Assembly: GCF_022482905.1 (NCBI RefSeq)
Contig: NZ_JAKVOI010000001.1
Coordinates: forward strand, 2,481,958 to 2,545,957
Direction of reading: 5' to 3'
Length of the DNA: 64,000 nucleotides
Origin: Clostridium sp.
GTDB lineage: Bacteria; Bacillota; Clostridia; Clostridiales; Clostridiaceae
Shown here: positions 35,219 to 44,758 of the stretch, one piece after another
Position numbering within the stretch: the first letter of the stretch is position 1
Layout: every line of letters starts with the position of its first letter
The notes under the pieces: model-generated
What the model was told of the DNA's origin: nothing
Databases searched by the model: none
The model's input: only the letters and a program-made list of their open reading frames with translations
Position numbers and translations under genes: made by a program

Positions 35219-36097
35219 TCAGGATCTGACTCTGTCCATGAGACTCAAGATATATTTTCCGTAGTCCACCTTCTTCAGGGGTTCTGCCAGCTTTACAAGC
35301 TGGTTGTCATCTATGTATCCTTTTCTATATGCAATCTCCTCGATGCAGGCAACATACAGTCCCTGTCTCGTCTGAACCGCCTCAACAAAATTTGCAGCAT
35401 TCAACAACCCACGGGGTGTTCCCGTATCGAGCCAGGCCATTCCCCTTCCGAACAGCTCCACTTTAAGCCTTCCCTGTCTCAGGTATTCGTTGTTCACATC
35501 CGTAATTTCAAGTTCGCCTCTCCCTGAAGGCTTTATGTTCTTTGCGATGTCAACAACGTCATTGTCATAAAAGTACAGTCCGGGAACTGCATAGTTCGAT
35601 TTAGGACTGGATGGCTTCTCCTCTATGGATACAACATTGAATTCACTGTCGAATTCAACTACCCCGAAATCTTTCGGATTGCTTACATGATACCCAAAAA
35701 TAGTGGAACAGTCCTTTCTGCCTGAAGCCACTTCAAGCCTCTGAGTAAAACCATAGCCGTAAAATACATTATCCCCAAGAACAAGGGCTGCATCATCATT
35801 TCCGATAAATTTTTCACCTACTATAAAGGCCTCTGCAAGTCCGCCGGGTTTATATTGAATTTCATATGTAAAATCAAGGCCGAGCTGGCTGCCGTCTCCG
35901 AAAAGCTCCTTGAAGGTATCTATGTCCCTGGGAGTTGATATTATAAGTATCTCCCTTATTCCTGCAAGCATGAGTACGGACAGGGGATAGTAGATCATAG
36001 GCTTGTCATATACAGGTACTATCTGCTTTGATATGACCTTTGTCATAGGGTAGAGTCTTGTCCCTGAACCGCCTGCAAGTATAATTCCCTTTCTCAT
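35219..36097 (-). CDS. rfbA: Glucose-1-phosphate thymidylyltransferase
   Basis: 292 residues. [17 protein letters not shown] is the nucleotide-binding start; [19 protein letters not shown] and [19 protein letters not shown] follow in order. First committed step of dTDP-sugar synthesis (dTTP plus glucose-1-phosphate). Located 25 bases after rfbB. Normal full length for RmlA. Confidence 0.95.
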   Translation of the reverse strand: MRKGIILAGGSGTRLYPMTKVISKQIVPVYDKPMIYYPLSVLMLAGIREILIISTPRDIDTFKELFGDGSQLGLDFTYEIQYKPGGLAEAFIVGEKFIGNDDAALVLGDNVFYGYGFTQRLEVASGRKDCSTIFGYHVSNPKDFGVVEFDSEFNVVSIEEKPSSPKSNYAVPGLYFYDNDVVDIAKNIKPSGRGELEITDVNNEYLRQGRLKVELFGRGMAWLDTGTPRGLLNAANFVEAVQTRQGLYVACIEEIAYRKGYIDDNQLVKLAEPLKKVDYGKYILSLMDRVRS

Positions 36098-36122
36098 TTG
36101 TCACGCACATCCTTTCTGCAAT

Positions 36123-37172
36123 TTACAAGTACATTTTTTTGTAATAGTTCTGGTACTGGCCGGAGGTGACATTTTCCATCCAATCCCTGTTCTTCAGATA
36201 CCATTTTATTGTCTTTACTATTCCAGTTTCAAATACGGTCTCGGGATACCAGCCAAGTTCATTTTTTATTTTTTTGGGGTCTATTCCATATCTCCTGTCA
36301 TGCCCTTTCCTGTCCTCCACATATTTTACAAGGTCTTCACCTACTGCTGAATCCACATTGTCATGTATATATGAAATTATAGTCTTCACTATATGTACAT
36401 TCGTCCTCTCGTTGTGTCCGCCGATATTATACACCTGACCTGTCCTGCCACTGTCCACAACCATATCTATTGCCCTGCAGTGATCTTCAACATAAAGCCA
36501 GTCCCTTATGTTCATTCCATCACCGTATACCGGAATATCCCTTTTATCGAGGCAGTTGTTTATAACGAGAGGTATCAATTTCTCGGGGAATTGATAAGGC
36601 CCGTAGTTGTTGGAACACCTAGTGATATTCACAGGCATCCTGTAGGTATCGTAATAAGCTTTTACCATAAGATCCGCAGATGCCTTGCTTGAAGAGTATG
36701 GACTGTGGGAATCGAGAGGAGTTGTCTCTGTAAAATATCCCTCACTTTCAAGTGATCCATAAACTTCATCCGTAGAAACCTGAAGGTACCTTTTACCTTT
36801 CTTGAAACCTTCTCCTTCAGCCCAAAAATGCTTTGCCGTATTCAGAAGAGTTACAGTCCCAAGCACATTAGTTGTTACAAATATTTCAGGATTTTTTATG
36901 CTCCTGTCCACATGAGATTCCGCTGCAAAGTTCACCACATAGTCTATGTCATATTTTTCAAACACAGCATTCAATTTATCCCTGTCACATATATCACCTT
37001 GGACAAACGTATAATTTGGATTGTCAGCTACAGATTCAAGATTTTCCAGATTTCCAGCATAGGTAAGCTTGTCATAGTTTATTATCTTTATGTCTCTATA
37101 CTTTTTTAATATATAATGAATGAAGTTGGAACCTATAAATCCTGCTCCTCCTGTTACTAAATAGGTTTTCAT
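36123..37172 (-). CDS. rfbB: dTDP-glucose 4,6-dehydratase
   Basis: 349 residues. NAD site YLVTGGAGFIGSNFI, catalytic STDEVYGSL and YSSSKASADLM (Tyr-x-x-x-Lys), and RCSNNYGPYQFPEKLIPL are all present. It converts dTDP-glucose to the 4-keto-6-deoxy form. First gene of the rhamnose unit, separated from the flippase gene by a terminator and preceded by a TATAAT. Confidence 0.95.
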   Translation of the reverse strand: MKTYLVTGGAGFIGSNFIHYILKKYRDIKIINYDKLTYAGNLENLESVADNPNYTFVQGDICDRDKLNAVFEKYDIDYVVNFAAESHVDRSIKNPEIFVTTNVLGTVTLLNTAKHFWAEGEGFKKGKRYLQVSTDEVYGSLESEGYFTETTPLDSHSPYSSSKASADLMVKAYYDTYRMPVNITRCSNNYGPYQFPEKLIPLVINNCLDKRDIPVYGDGMNIRDWLYVEDHCRAIDMVVDSGRTGQVYNIGGHNERTNVHIVKTIISYIHDNVDSAVGEDLVKYVEDRKGHDRRYGIDPKKIKNELGWYPETVFETGIVKTIKWYLKNRDWMENVTSGQYQNYYKKMYL

Positions 37173-37227
37173 TTATATCCCCTTTCAATAAAGTGTATTT
37201 ATTTATAATAATTTACAATATATTTAT

Positions 37228-37256
37228 ATTATATACTGGTTATATAATGATTAAAA
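37228..37256 (-). promoter_or_regulatory. Possible rfbB promoter
   Basis: Minus strand TTTTAA, 17 bases, TATAAT, about 56 bases upstream of rfbB and just downstream of the flippase terminator. The -35 is poor. Confidence 0.4.
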
Positions 37257-37281
37257 GTACTTTCAGAATAGTGCTATTATT

Positions 37282-37313
37282 AAAAAATAGAGTGAATCTC
37301 TTCGCTCTATTTT
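37282..37313 (-). terminator. Terminator after the flippase gene
   Basis: On the minus strand AAAATAGAG, a 12-base loop, CTCTATTTTTT: a 9-bp stem running into a T-tract and overlapping the flippase stop. It separates the polysaccharide core from the rhamnose genes. Confidence 0.75.
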
Positions 37314-38710
37314 CTAATCTTATTCTTAGCAAATTCAAATGCTTTACTAATTAAACTTTTATTGAACACAACAAATATTATTACAGATAAAATCATAATT
37401 ACTATCTCTACAATTTTATTATTACTATAATATGTAAAAATAAATAAAACAGAAATTATAGATAAAATTATCAATCTCTTTAAATCAATATCTATCCTAA
37501 AGTATTTTCTAGTTTGCCACAACCTAGTAAGCCACATTACTAGGAACGCGATCATTGTAGAAAACGATGCACCTTGTATTCCAATAACAGGTATTAAAGC
37601 TATATTAATTATTACATTTATAACTCCTCCAATTACAGAAGTATAAAATGCTCCTATGGTATCCTTTGAACTTAGATAACCTGTCCCATAAAATAAAGAA
37701 AATGAATTGAATATTGTACCTATATATAAAAATGGTACAAACATCCATGCGGACTCAAATTTAACATTAACCATAAGATGCATAATGAATTTTGTAAAAG
37801 CTAACAATCCAATTACTGCTGTAAATTGAAAAGTCATTAATACATTAAACATCCTTGTATAAAATACATTTCTATCTTTGGAACCATATTCTGTTATAGC
37901 ACTTTCCTGCCAAGCCAAATTAAATATAGTATTTAACATAATTAATATAGATGGAAATTTATTTGAAATAGCATAAATTCCATTAGCTTCCACTCCCTTA
38001 TAAAAAGTTAAAAAATATCTATCAGATACATTCATTAGCCACCAGCTAATTACATTTGGTATTAATGGTATAGAAAAAACAATTAACTTCCTTTTTATTA
38101 TATTATTATTTAATTTAAGTTTTATATAATTATGAATTTTTAATTTTCCATCCAAGTAAATTATTATAATTATAGAAGATAAAATATTTGATACTATAAG
38201 CGAACCTACTTTCATATGCATTATAGTAATAAATAATATATTAGATACTAATATAACAACAGTAGATATTATTCCAGATACAGAATAATCTACATTTTTT
38301 CGAAATCCTCTTGCAATCTGTGACCATAATACAGATAGTATACTAAAATCAATTTGTAATAAAATTAGATATTCATATTTAAAACTTTTAAATTGAATAA
38401 ATATAATGTATATTATGCTAAATACCATCAGATTTCTTGTTATCATAAAAAATGAATTCGAGATAACATGGGCAGATTCAGCATCATCTTTGGATTCTAG
38501 TAAATATCTATATAATCCATCATAGATTTGAAATGTTACAATTGGAGTCAATAATGCAACTGTAGTAGTTATTAGGTCAAAATATCCATAGTCATTAGTG
38601 GATAAATAATATGTATAGAATGGTAGTAATATAAAGGATAAAACTTTTGATCCAAAATTACCTATTGCATATATAATTGTATTCTTAACTAAAGTTCCTT
38701 CTTTACTCAT
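37307..38710 (-). CDS. Polysaccharide flippase (Wzx/RfbX-like)
   Basis: 467 residues with about 12-14 hydrophobic segments, starting IIYAIGNFGSKVLSFILLPFY, the MOP/polysaccharide synthase signature. It presumably flips the lipid-linked repeat unit across the membrane. Last gene of the AT-rich core. The base composition is clearly more AT-rich than the neighbouring rhamnose genes. Confidence 0.88.
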   Translation of the reverse strand: MSKEGTLVKNTIIYAIGNFGSKVLSFILLPFYTYYLSTNDYGYFDLITTTVALLTPIVTFQIYDGLYRYLLESKDDAESAHVISNSFFMITRNLMVFSIIYIIFIQFKSFKYEYLILLQIDFSILSVLWSQIARGFRKNVDYSVSGIISTVVILVSNILFITIMHMKVGSLIVSNILSSIIIIIYLDGKLKIHNYIKLKLNNNIIKRKLIVFSIPLIPNVISWWLMNVSDRYFLTFYKGVEANGIYAISNKFPSILIMLNTIFNLAWQESAITEYGSKDRNVFYTRMFNVLMTFQFTAVIGLLAFTKFIMHLMVNVKFESAWMFVPFLYIGTIFNSFSLFYGTGYLSSKDTIGAFYTSVIGGVINVIINIALIPVIGIQGASFSTMIAFLVMWLTRLWQTRKYFRIDIDLKRLIILSIISVLFIFTYYSNNKIVEIVIMILSVIIFVVFNKSLISKAFEFAKNKIRK

Positions 38711-38791
38711 AAAAGACCTCTTAATCTTTGAATATATTTTCCATATTATATCTAATATTAAATTATTTACTTTATTTAATATTATTAATTT

Positions 38792-39949
38792 CTATTTATT
38801 TTTATTGCTTGAATTTATTACCCGAACAATCTTTCTTTTTACCCTACTGGCAAAATTTACCTTAGTATATTTTATTATCGCTTTCTCTACATCCATATTG
38901 TGAATAACTTTAAAATATTTCTTTCTATTTTTATTATAATTTACTGATTTAATTATAGATTGATTATATTTAGTTGCATAATCTAAATTGCTTCTTGTTA
39001 CTTCCATATCGGATAAAATTTCACTAAAAATTTGTAAACTTTTTTCATTATTTAAAATTACTAAAGAAACCCCTTTGTCATCATCAAAATCAGGGCATAT
39101 TTTTTCAATTCCCCAATAGTCAGCTAAAGAAAACTCACTATTACTCTTATAATTTTTGGCTTTGCACTCATAACAAGACGGTCTTAAATATAGATCTTTT
39201 AAAAACCCCTGCATAAAGATATCTTTATCTACAGTTCTAGAATAAATTTTACCATTTTTAAATTCAGTTACATGGCTATATTTATGCCATCCATATTTTT
39301 TATCTCTAAATTTTACTAACTTGACTTTTGAATTGTTAACTCGTGCCAAATAATCTATATACTTCTTAAATACAAGTGGACTAGGTACTCCATGACATAC
39401 TACATCAACTGTTATTAAGTTTAAATATTTTTTTTGTAAAAACGTATTTAATCCTTTTATCTGACATTGAGTTCCACTAAAAAGCACTACTCTATTATTA
39501 TCCAAAAATTCTTTTGCTTGTTTATAGCTATCCATTATACTACTCTGAACGTATTTAGAGCCATAAAATTTGTTACAATCCTCTAAAGTTTCTGTATAAG
39601 TATGTATTACCTTAAAATCTTCATTAAAAGCTGCTCCAAATACAACACCTTTATTTAAAACAGCATATTTACACAGTACACTAAATATTCCTCCAGAAGA
39701 ACTTTCCAATCGTATATTTTCATTTATATTCTTACAAGCATATGCAATACTTGAAAATTGTTTTTTTGGTAAATCATTATTAAAAGGACATACTTTCTCA
39801 CATAATCTACAATTAATACACTTGTCCATATCTACATTAGGATAATAAAAACCTTCATCATCTTCAATCATTGATATACAACTCTTAGGACATATATTAT
39901 TACAAGCATAACATCCACAACAATCTTTTTTATTAATTATGTTTATCAT
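38792..39949 (-). CDS. Iron-sulfur protein with F420-hydrogenase beta-subunit-like domain
   Basis: 385 residues. Two 4Fe-4S clusters at the N-terminus (CCGCYACNNICPKSC and CINCRLCEKVCPF) precede an FrhB-like N and C domain (SSGGIFSVL, FSGTQCQIKGL, VCHGVPSPLVFKKY, FSLADYWGI). In polysaccharide loci of many bacteria this family accompanies polysaccharide pyruvyl transferases, as here (2-base gap region to the next gene). Its reaction in that setting is unknown; F420 use in a Clostridium is doubtful. ATG start chosen over an upstream TTG, with AAGAAGGA before it. Confidence 0.82.
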   Translation of the reverse strand: MINIINKKDCCGCYACNNICPKSCISMIEDDEGFYYPNVDMDKCINCRLCEKVCPFNNDLPKKQFSSIAYACKNINENIRLESSSGGIFSVLCKYAVLNKGVVFGAAFNEDFKVIHTYTETLEDCNKFYGSKYVQSSIMDSYKQAKEFLDNNRVVLFSGTQCQIKGLNTFLQKKYLNLITVDVVCHGVPSPLVFKKYIDYLARVNNSKVKLVKFRDKKYGWHKYSHVTEFKNGKIYSRTVDKDIFMQGFLKDLYLRPSCYECKAKNYKSNSEFSLADYWGIEKICPDFDDDKGVSLVILNNEKSLQIFSEILSDMEVTRSNLDYATKYNQSIIKSVNYNKNRKKYFKVIHNMDVEKAIIKYTKVNFASRVKRKIVRVINSSNKNK

Positions 39950-39972
39950 TATATATTTTCCTTCTTTCAATT

Positions 39973-41100
39973 CTACATTATAGCATCTTTTAAATATTGT
40001 ATTGACTTTAATTTTTCTATTTTTAATATAGAATCAACATTTTCATAATTAACATTAAATATTTGTTTATCGGAAGTTACATTTTTATCCAATCTGGAAT
40101 TTAAATTAAATAATGAAAGTAATGTTTCTATCCTAGAATTCATAGAAACTTCTTTGCTTTTTCTCTCAAAAACTATGAAAGGTACTTTCATTATTATAGA
40201 AAAAACAGTACCATGAAATGAATCAGTACATACCAACGAAGCATCCTTGATTAAATCAATAAATTCACTTGGATCAATTGAATACTTCTCAACATCATTA
40301 ATATCAAGCAAATTAAAAATTCCCATATTATTTTTTTGGGCAATATTTTTTATTCTATTAATATAATTTTTTTCTTTATTACCTAAAAAATATACTAGGA
40401 TATATTTATTTTTTGGCTTACATAATGCCTTACGTGAAATTTCCAACCATTCATTTTTATCCAATAGTAATGTTGGATCAACTAATACTTCTACATTTCT
40501 TCCCGTTAATTGGTTTATAATATCAGCTCCAGCCTTTTCTCTAACTGATAAATATTTAATTTGACTAAGCCATTTAATATATGATTGTTTCATTTTATTT
40601 GGAAAATCATTAACTCCTAAACTTGGAGAAAATGCAATACTCTTTCCATAATCAGTAAATGTCAAAAAATATAGATTAGCTGATTGTGAATGATATGGAT
40701 TCCATATTTGATCACTTCCACATACAAAATAATCATAATTAGAATTTAATTCTAACGGTATTTTAGTACCTGATGTTTGAAATTTACTAAATTTAATGTA
40801 TTTAGAATTAAATTTAGTAAATGTTTGATTTCTCTTTAACTTTGCATATAATTTATACCACTTTTTATTTTTTATACTAATAAATTTATTAATTAAATTA
40901 AGATAACTTAAAAATATATATTTTATTACTTTCTTAAATTTTCTATAAATTAATTCTTTATTTGATAAGTTTCCATAAAAATTATATATAGTTTCCGCAT
41001 TAAATCCTAAATCTTCCATAACCTTCTGAGTTGCAAAATTTTGCAGACGATTCCCATAATTAGTTCCATGTGTTATAGTAATAATACCAACTTTTTTCAT
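39973..41100 (-). CDS. Polysaccharide pyruvyl transferase family protein
   Basis: 375 residues. VGIITITHGTNYGNRLQNFATQKVM, FVCGSDQIWNPYHS, VSVREKAG-like SVREKAGADII, and TDSFHGTVFSIIMKVPFIVF form the family pattern (CsaB/WcaK/EpsO). It would add ketal pyruvate to a surface sugar. CsaB-type pyruvylation of wall polymers anchors SLH S-layers, but this member lies in an exopolysaccharide core and its target is not known. ATG start after AAAGGTGA. Confidence 0.85.
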   Translation of the reverse strand: MKKVGIITITHGTNYGNRLQNFATQKVMEDLGFNAETIYNFYGNLSNKELIYRKFKKVIKYIFLSYLNLINKFISIKNKKWYKLYAKLKRNQTFTKFNSKYIKFSKFQTSGTKIPLELNSNYDYFVCGSDQIWNPYHSQSANLYFLTFTDYGKSIAFSPSLGVNDFPNKMKQSYIKWLSQIKYLSVREKAGADIINQLTGRNVEVLVDPTLLLDKNEWLEISRKALCKPKNKYILVYFLGNKEKNYINRIKNIAQKNNMGIFNLLDINDVEKYSIDPSEFIDLIKDASLVCTDSFHGTVFSIIMKVPFIVFERKSKEVSMNSRIETLLSLFNLNSRLDKNVTSDKQIFNVNYENVDSILKIEKLKSIQYLKDAIM

Positions 41101-41132
41101 ATAACTCACCTTTTTCTGAAATATTAAACTAT

Positions 41133-42191
41133 CTATCTTCTTAATATTTTTTCAAAATTTTCAACACTTTTATTCCAGTCAAATTTAAGAACACTTTTAT
41201 ACCCTGCTTCAGATATATTTCTTAAAAGTTGTTTATCATCCAATAATTGTTGAATATTATATTCCATAGTATCTGTATCATTAGGTTCCGAAAGCATAAC
41301 ATTTTGACTATGTATGCCTATTTCATCAAAACATCCTACCCTTGTTCCTACTACAGCACATTTACATGCCATAGCTTCTAGGGGAGTTAATCCCCACCCC
41401 TCAAATTTACTAGGGAATATAAAAATATCAGAGGCACTATATATTTGTCTTAATTCTTCTTTTGAAGGATTTAAATAAAAATCAGCATAATCAGGAATAT
41501 CATCACCTTTTTCCATACCAAATAATATTAATTTTAAATTAGGATATCTATCTCTAATCCCTTCAAAAGCCTTTAATCCTTCTTTATATCCTTTCCAATC
41601 TTGTCTACTATACATCATAGATATAATATTATTATTAAAATTCTTTCTATTGTTATAAAATTCATTAAAATCTATACCATTATAAGCTATATCAACATTA
41701 CTTTTTTTGAATTTGTTTTTCATTAAATCTTTTAACCATTGTGCTATAACAATCTGTTTAAGTGGCAATTTATATGTATTATCAACTTCTTCTTTTTTTC
41801 CACTCCATATTTCATAATGTTGTATGAAATAATATTTTTTACCTTTCATATCATCTAAATTATATATATCATAAGCTGTTGGCCATGCAGTGGCAATTAC
41901 AACATCAGCATCTCTTATATATTTATTATTTATTTTAGGAACAAGTTTTACAGGTACATTTAATCTGAACCAATCCACCTTGGTGCCCCTTTTGAAAGTA
42001 TTTCCAATACTTGATTTTATAGTTTTAAGTTTGCCTATAATGCCCTTATTATTAAACCTATAAGCTCTCATGGGAACATAAATAACAATATCATGTCCAC
42101 ATTCACTTAATCTGTTGGCATATTCAAATATTATTTTTATTCCTCCTGTTTTACCTGTAAAAGGAATTATAAAATTTATTTTCAATTTCAT
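41133..42191 (-). CDS. Family 4 glycosyltransferase
   Basis: 352 residues of the GT-B fold. INFIIPFTGKTGGIKIIFEYANRL is the N-terminal glycine loop; FIFPSKFEGWGLTPLEAMACKCAVVGT is the GT4 E-x7-E donor-binding motif. WsaF/rhamnan-type relatives have the same layout. Adds a sugar to the repeat unit; donor and acceptor unknown. Confidence 0.86.
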   Translation of the reverse strand: MKLKINFIIPFTGKTGGIKIIFEYANRLSECGHDIVIYVPMRAYRFNNKGIIGKLKTIKSSIGNTFKRGTKVDWFRLNVPVKLVPKINNKYIRDADVVIATAWPTAYDIYNLDDMKGKKYYFIQHYEIWSGKKEEVDNTYKLPLKQIVIAQWLKDLMKNKFKKSNVDIAYNGIDFNEFYNNRKNFNNNIISMMYSRQDWKGYKEGLKAFEGIRDRYPNLKLILFGMEKGDDIPDYADFYLNPSKEELRQIYSASDIFIFPSKFEGWGLTPLEAMACKCAVVGTRVGCFDEIGIHSQNVMLSEPNDTDTMEYNIQQLLDDKQLLRNISEAGYKSVLKFDWNKSVENFEKILRR

Positions 42192-42218
42192 CACCACTTT
42201 TTAACTAAAATATTTATC

Positions 42219-43115
42219 TTAATACCTAATATATTTTTTATAACTTTTAATACCATCCATAATAGCTTTGGATTGGTCTTTTTTATTTTTAAAAATATAT
42301 TGAAGGCATCTAATAAATCTAGTTGTATAAAAAAATTTTTTTGACAGCATAAACATGAAACCAGAAATATTCTCCTTATATTTATTCATAAACAGAAGTC
42401 TATTTCTAGTACACCATTTAATAGAAAATGGTGACTCTTCACCACCTGAAGATAATCCAACCTTATGATAAATTATAGCTTTTGGATTATACCATATCTT
42501 ATATCCACCATTTCTAACTTTTACACAAAAATCTACATCCTCAAAATACATAAAATAATCTTCTGATAAAAGCCCTACTTTTTCAAAAACTTCTCTTTTA
42601 ATAAGCATACAACATCCAGTCATAAAATCTATTTCCTTTTCATCATCACACTGTCCATTATCAATTTGTCTCATTCCATAGTGAGCTCCAATAAATTTAA
42701 ACCAATCAATATATCCTCCACCATACCAGATTATACTCTTCTTGGGATGATACATTATTTTACATCCAACTAATCCTACTTTATTATTCTTATTAAATGA
42801 ATTAATCATATTATCTAAAAAATCAATTTTTACTAATGTATCATTATTTAAAAGCATTATATAATCGGCATCATGATTCAATGCATATTTAATGCCTAAA
42901 TTATTTCCTCCTGCAAATCCTAAATTTTTCTTTGATTCTATGATTATAGAATTATTCGTTTTTTGTCTCAATATATTCAATGAATCATCAGAAGAAGCAT
43001 TATCGACTATTATTATTTTATAATTTTTATAATTTATTTTCTTTAAGCTATTTACACATTCTATTGTATCTTTATATCCATTATAATTTACTAAAATTAT
43101 GTATACTAACATCAT
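42219..43115 (-). CDS. Family 2 glycosyltransferase
   Basis: 298 residues of GT-A fold. VYIILVNYNGYKDTIECVNSL, IVDNASSDDSL, NLGFAGGNN, LLNNDTLV (DxD-like NND) and EDVDFCVKVRNGGYKIWY match rhamnosyltransferase-type GT2 enzymes such as WbbL. A rhamnosyl donor is plausible given the rfb genes downstream, but not proven. Start at the ATG following AAAGGA. Confidence 0.86.
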   Translation of the reverse strand: MMLVYIILVNYNGYKDTIECVNSLKKINYKNYKIIIVDNASSDDSLNILRQKTNNSIIIESKKNLGFAGGNNLGIKYALNHDADYIMLLNNDTLVKIDFLDNMINSFNKNNKVGLVGCKIMYHPKKSIIWYGGGYIDWFKFIGAHYGMRQIDNGQCDDEKEIDFMTGCCMLIKREVFEKVGLLSEDYFMYFEDVDFCVKVRNGGYKIWYNPKAIIYHKVGLSSGGEESPFSIKWCTRNRLLFMNKYKENISGFMFMLSKKFFYTTRFIRCLQYIFKNKKDQSKAIMDGIKSYKKYIRY

Positions 43116-43337
43116 TAAAACCAATCCTTTTTTATATTAAAATATAATATATTTATACACTAAATGGATATCACTTAAATATGCCAAAATTAAAAACATA
43201 ATCAATACTATAAACTAATCTTGTATATTAAAATATGAGCTTTTCTCGAAAAAGTGGACACCACAGAGTTAGAAATTCTCTCAATATCGCATAATTACTA
43301 TTGTTATTATTGACTATATTATTTTTCATAAAATCAA

Positions 43338-44250
43338 TTATGATGCCATTAAAATATTAAGTCCTTTTCTGAACTGAGATGGTATCTTATAGCCAATTGC
43401 CTGATTCCTCCTCTGGTTATTGTAGTATATTTCAATATACCAGAATATATCACGGCCTTGCCTCTTCCCGTATTTTGTATTCTTTCTGATAGAGCAATTC
43501 ACACTTTATGGTGCTGAAGAATGTTTCAGCACATGCATTATCATAACAGTTACCTTTACGGCTCATACTGCATATTATTTTATTTGTTTTTAAGAATTCC
43601 TGATATTTCTGTTGCAGTATTGTATCCCCCTGTCTGAGTGATGTATCAATCCTGGTGCAGGTCTGTACCTTTTTACAGCATTTTTAAGTGCATTTACACA
43701 CAGTGATGTCTTCATATTATCTGCTGTTGACCATCCTACTATTCCTTTGTACATATATCTTTTACAGTTGCAAGGTATAACCACCCTTCGTGTGTACCAA
43801 TATAACTAATGTCAGTTACCCATACGGAATTTGGATTTTCAACTTTAAAATTTTGATTTAACAGATTTTCAGCTACTGGCAGTTTATGATCTGAGTATGT
43901 AGTTGCCTTGAATTTTCTTTTCCTTATGGAATAAAGTTTATTTTCTTTTTGAATCCTGTAAAGTCTCTGTCTGCTGCAATGTGGAAATTTCTCTCTTACG
44001 TCACAGAGAAGCTTGTCAAGTCCACAAATTCCACGGTTCTTAAAATAACTGTTTCTTGCTATTTTCAGTATCTGCTTATTTTTAGCTTTTATCTTACTCT
44101 TTAAAGGACTGTTCCATAAGTAATATCCACTGCGTGACACATTAAATAATTTGCACATCTTTGTAACCGAATGTATGCCGCGCTGACTTTTTATAAATTT
44201 ATAGATTACCTTCGGTTGTCCTGGACAAAGATGGCGGCAGATTTTTTAAT
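43338..44250 (-). pseudogene. IS3-family transposase orfB, frameshifted
   Basis: Translating across frames recovers almost the whole DDE transposase: VIYKFIKSQRGIHSVTKMCK, then NPNSVWVTDISYIGTHEGWLY (first Asp), GLIHHSDRGIQYC (second Asp), CYDNACAETFFSTIKCELL (Glu), and IEIYYNNQRRNQAIGYK at the end. At least three frame changes break it, near 43745, 43620 and 43445. It cannot make an active enzyme as read. Confidence 0.85.
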
Positions 44251-44492
44251 ATATCAACTGACTCCTCAAGCTCATTGATTTTTTTCTGTTTTTCTCTAAG
44301 TTTATGTTTAAGTTCATCTATCTTGGATTTTGCAGGATCTTCTTTCTTCTTTTTTCTATTTAACCAATTTCTCAAGGTTTTCTCATTTATACCTAAATCA
44401 TTTGCCACACTGTTTACAGATCTACCTTCTTCTACAAGCCTTATAGCATCTGCTCTGAATTCTGTATTATAACTCTTACCATTACCTGACAT
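44199..44492 (-). CDS. IS3-family transposase orfA (HTH protein)
   Basis: 97 residues. An N-terminal HTH_Tnp_1 domain (YNTEFRADAIRLVEEGRSVNSVANDLGINEKTLRNWL) and a leucine-zipper-like coil (IDELKHKLREKQKKINELEESVDILKN) are typical of IS3 orfA. The frame leaves the expected C-terminus (KSAAIFVQDNRR) at an A-run at 44242-44247 that seems one base short; this run could also be the programmed slippage site. Ribosome site GGAGGAG. Confidence 0.8.
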   Translation of the reverse strand: MSGNGKSYNTEFRADAIRLVEEGRSVNSVANDLGINEKTLRNWLNRKKKKEDPAKSKIDELKHKLREKQKKINELEESVDILKNLPPSLSRTTEGNL

Positions 44493-44558
44493 TTCTTATC
44501 TCCTCCATATGATTATTATAGCTAACTCATATGTGTTCATCAATTCGAGTACAGGTCA

Positions 44559-44758
44559 GATTCACAATATTTTTTTAAAAGCTACCTTATTTAATATAAA
44601 AATCAAAGTAGTTATAAAATAATTTAACTTCTAAGAAAGGCTGGATCTTATTTATTCTTTAATTACAATAAACATATTGGATCAATTCTTATAACTAAAG
44701 TAAAACAGCTTACTGTATTAGTTTCAAATATTATTAAAATCATAATGTTATACAATGC
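44559..44758. other. Intergenic stretch between the IS element and wzy
   Basis: About 200 very AT-rich bases. I see no gene, hairpin with U-tract or clear promoter in it. Confidence 0.6.

Larger units (their letters stand above)
43236..44558 (-). mobile_element. Decayed IS3-family insertion sequence
   Basis: Imperfect terminal inverted repeats of about 26 bases: TGAGCTTTTCTCGAA...GGACAC at the left end and, inverted at the right end, TGACCTGTACTCGAA...GAACAC; 18 of 26 match. Inside are orfA and a broken orfB on the minus strand. No 3-4 base target duplication is visible, so the element is old or one end was lost. It lies between a GT2 gene and wzy. Confidence 0.8.
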
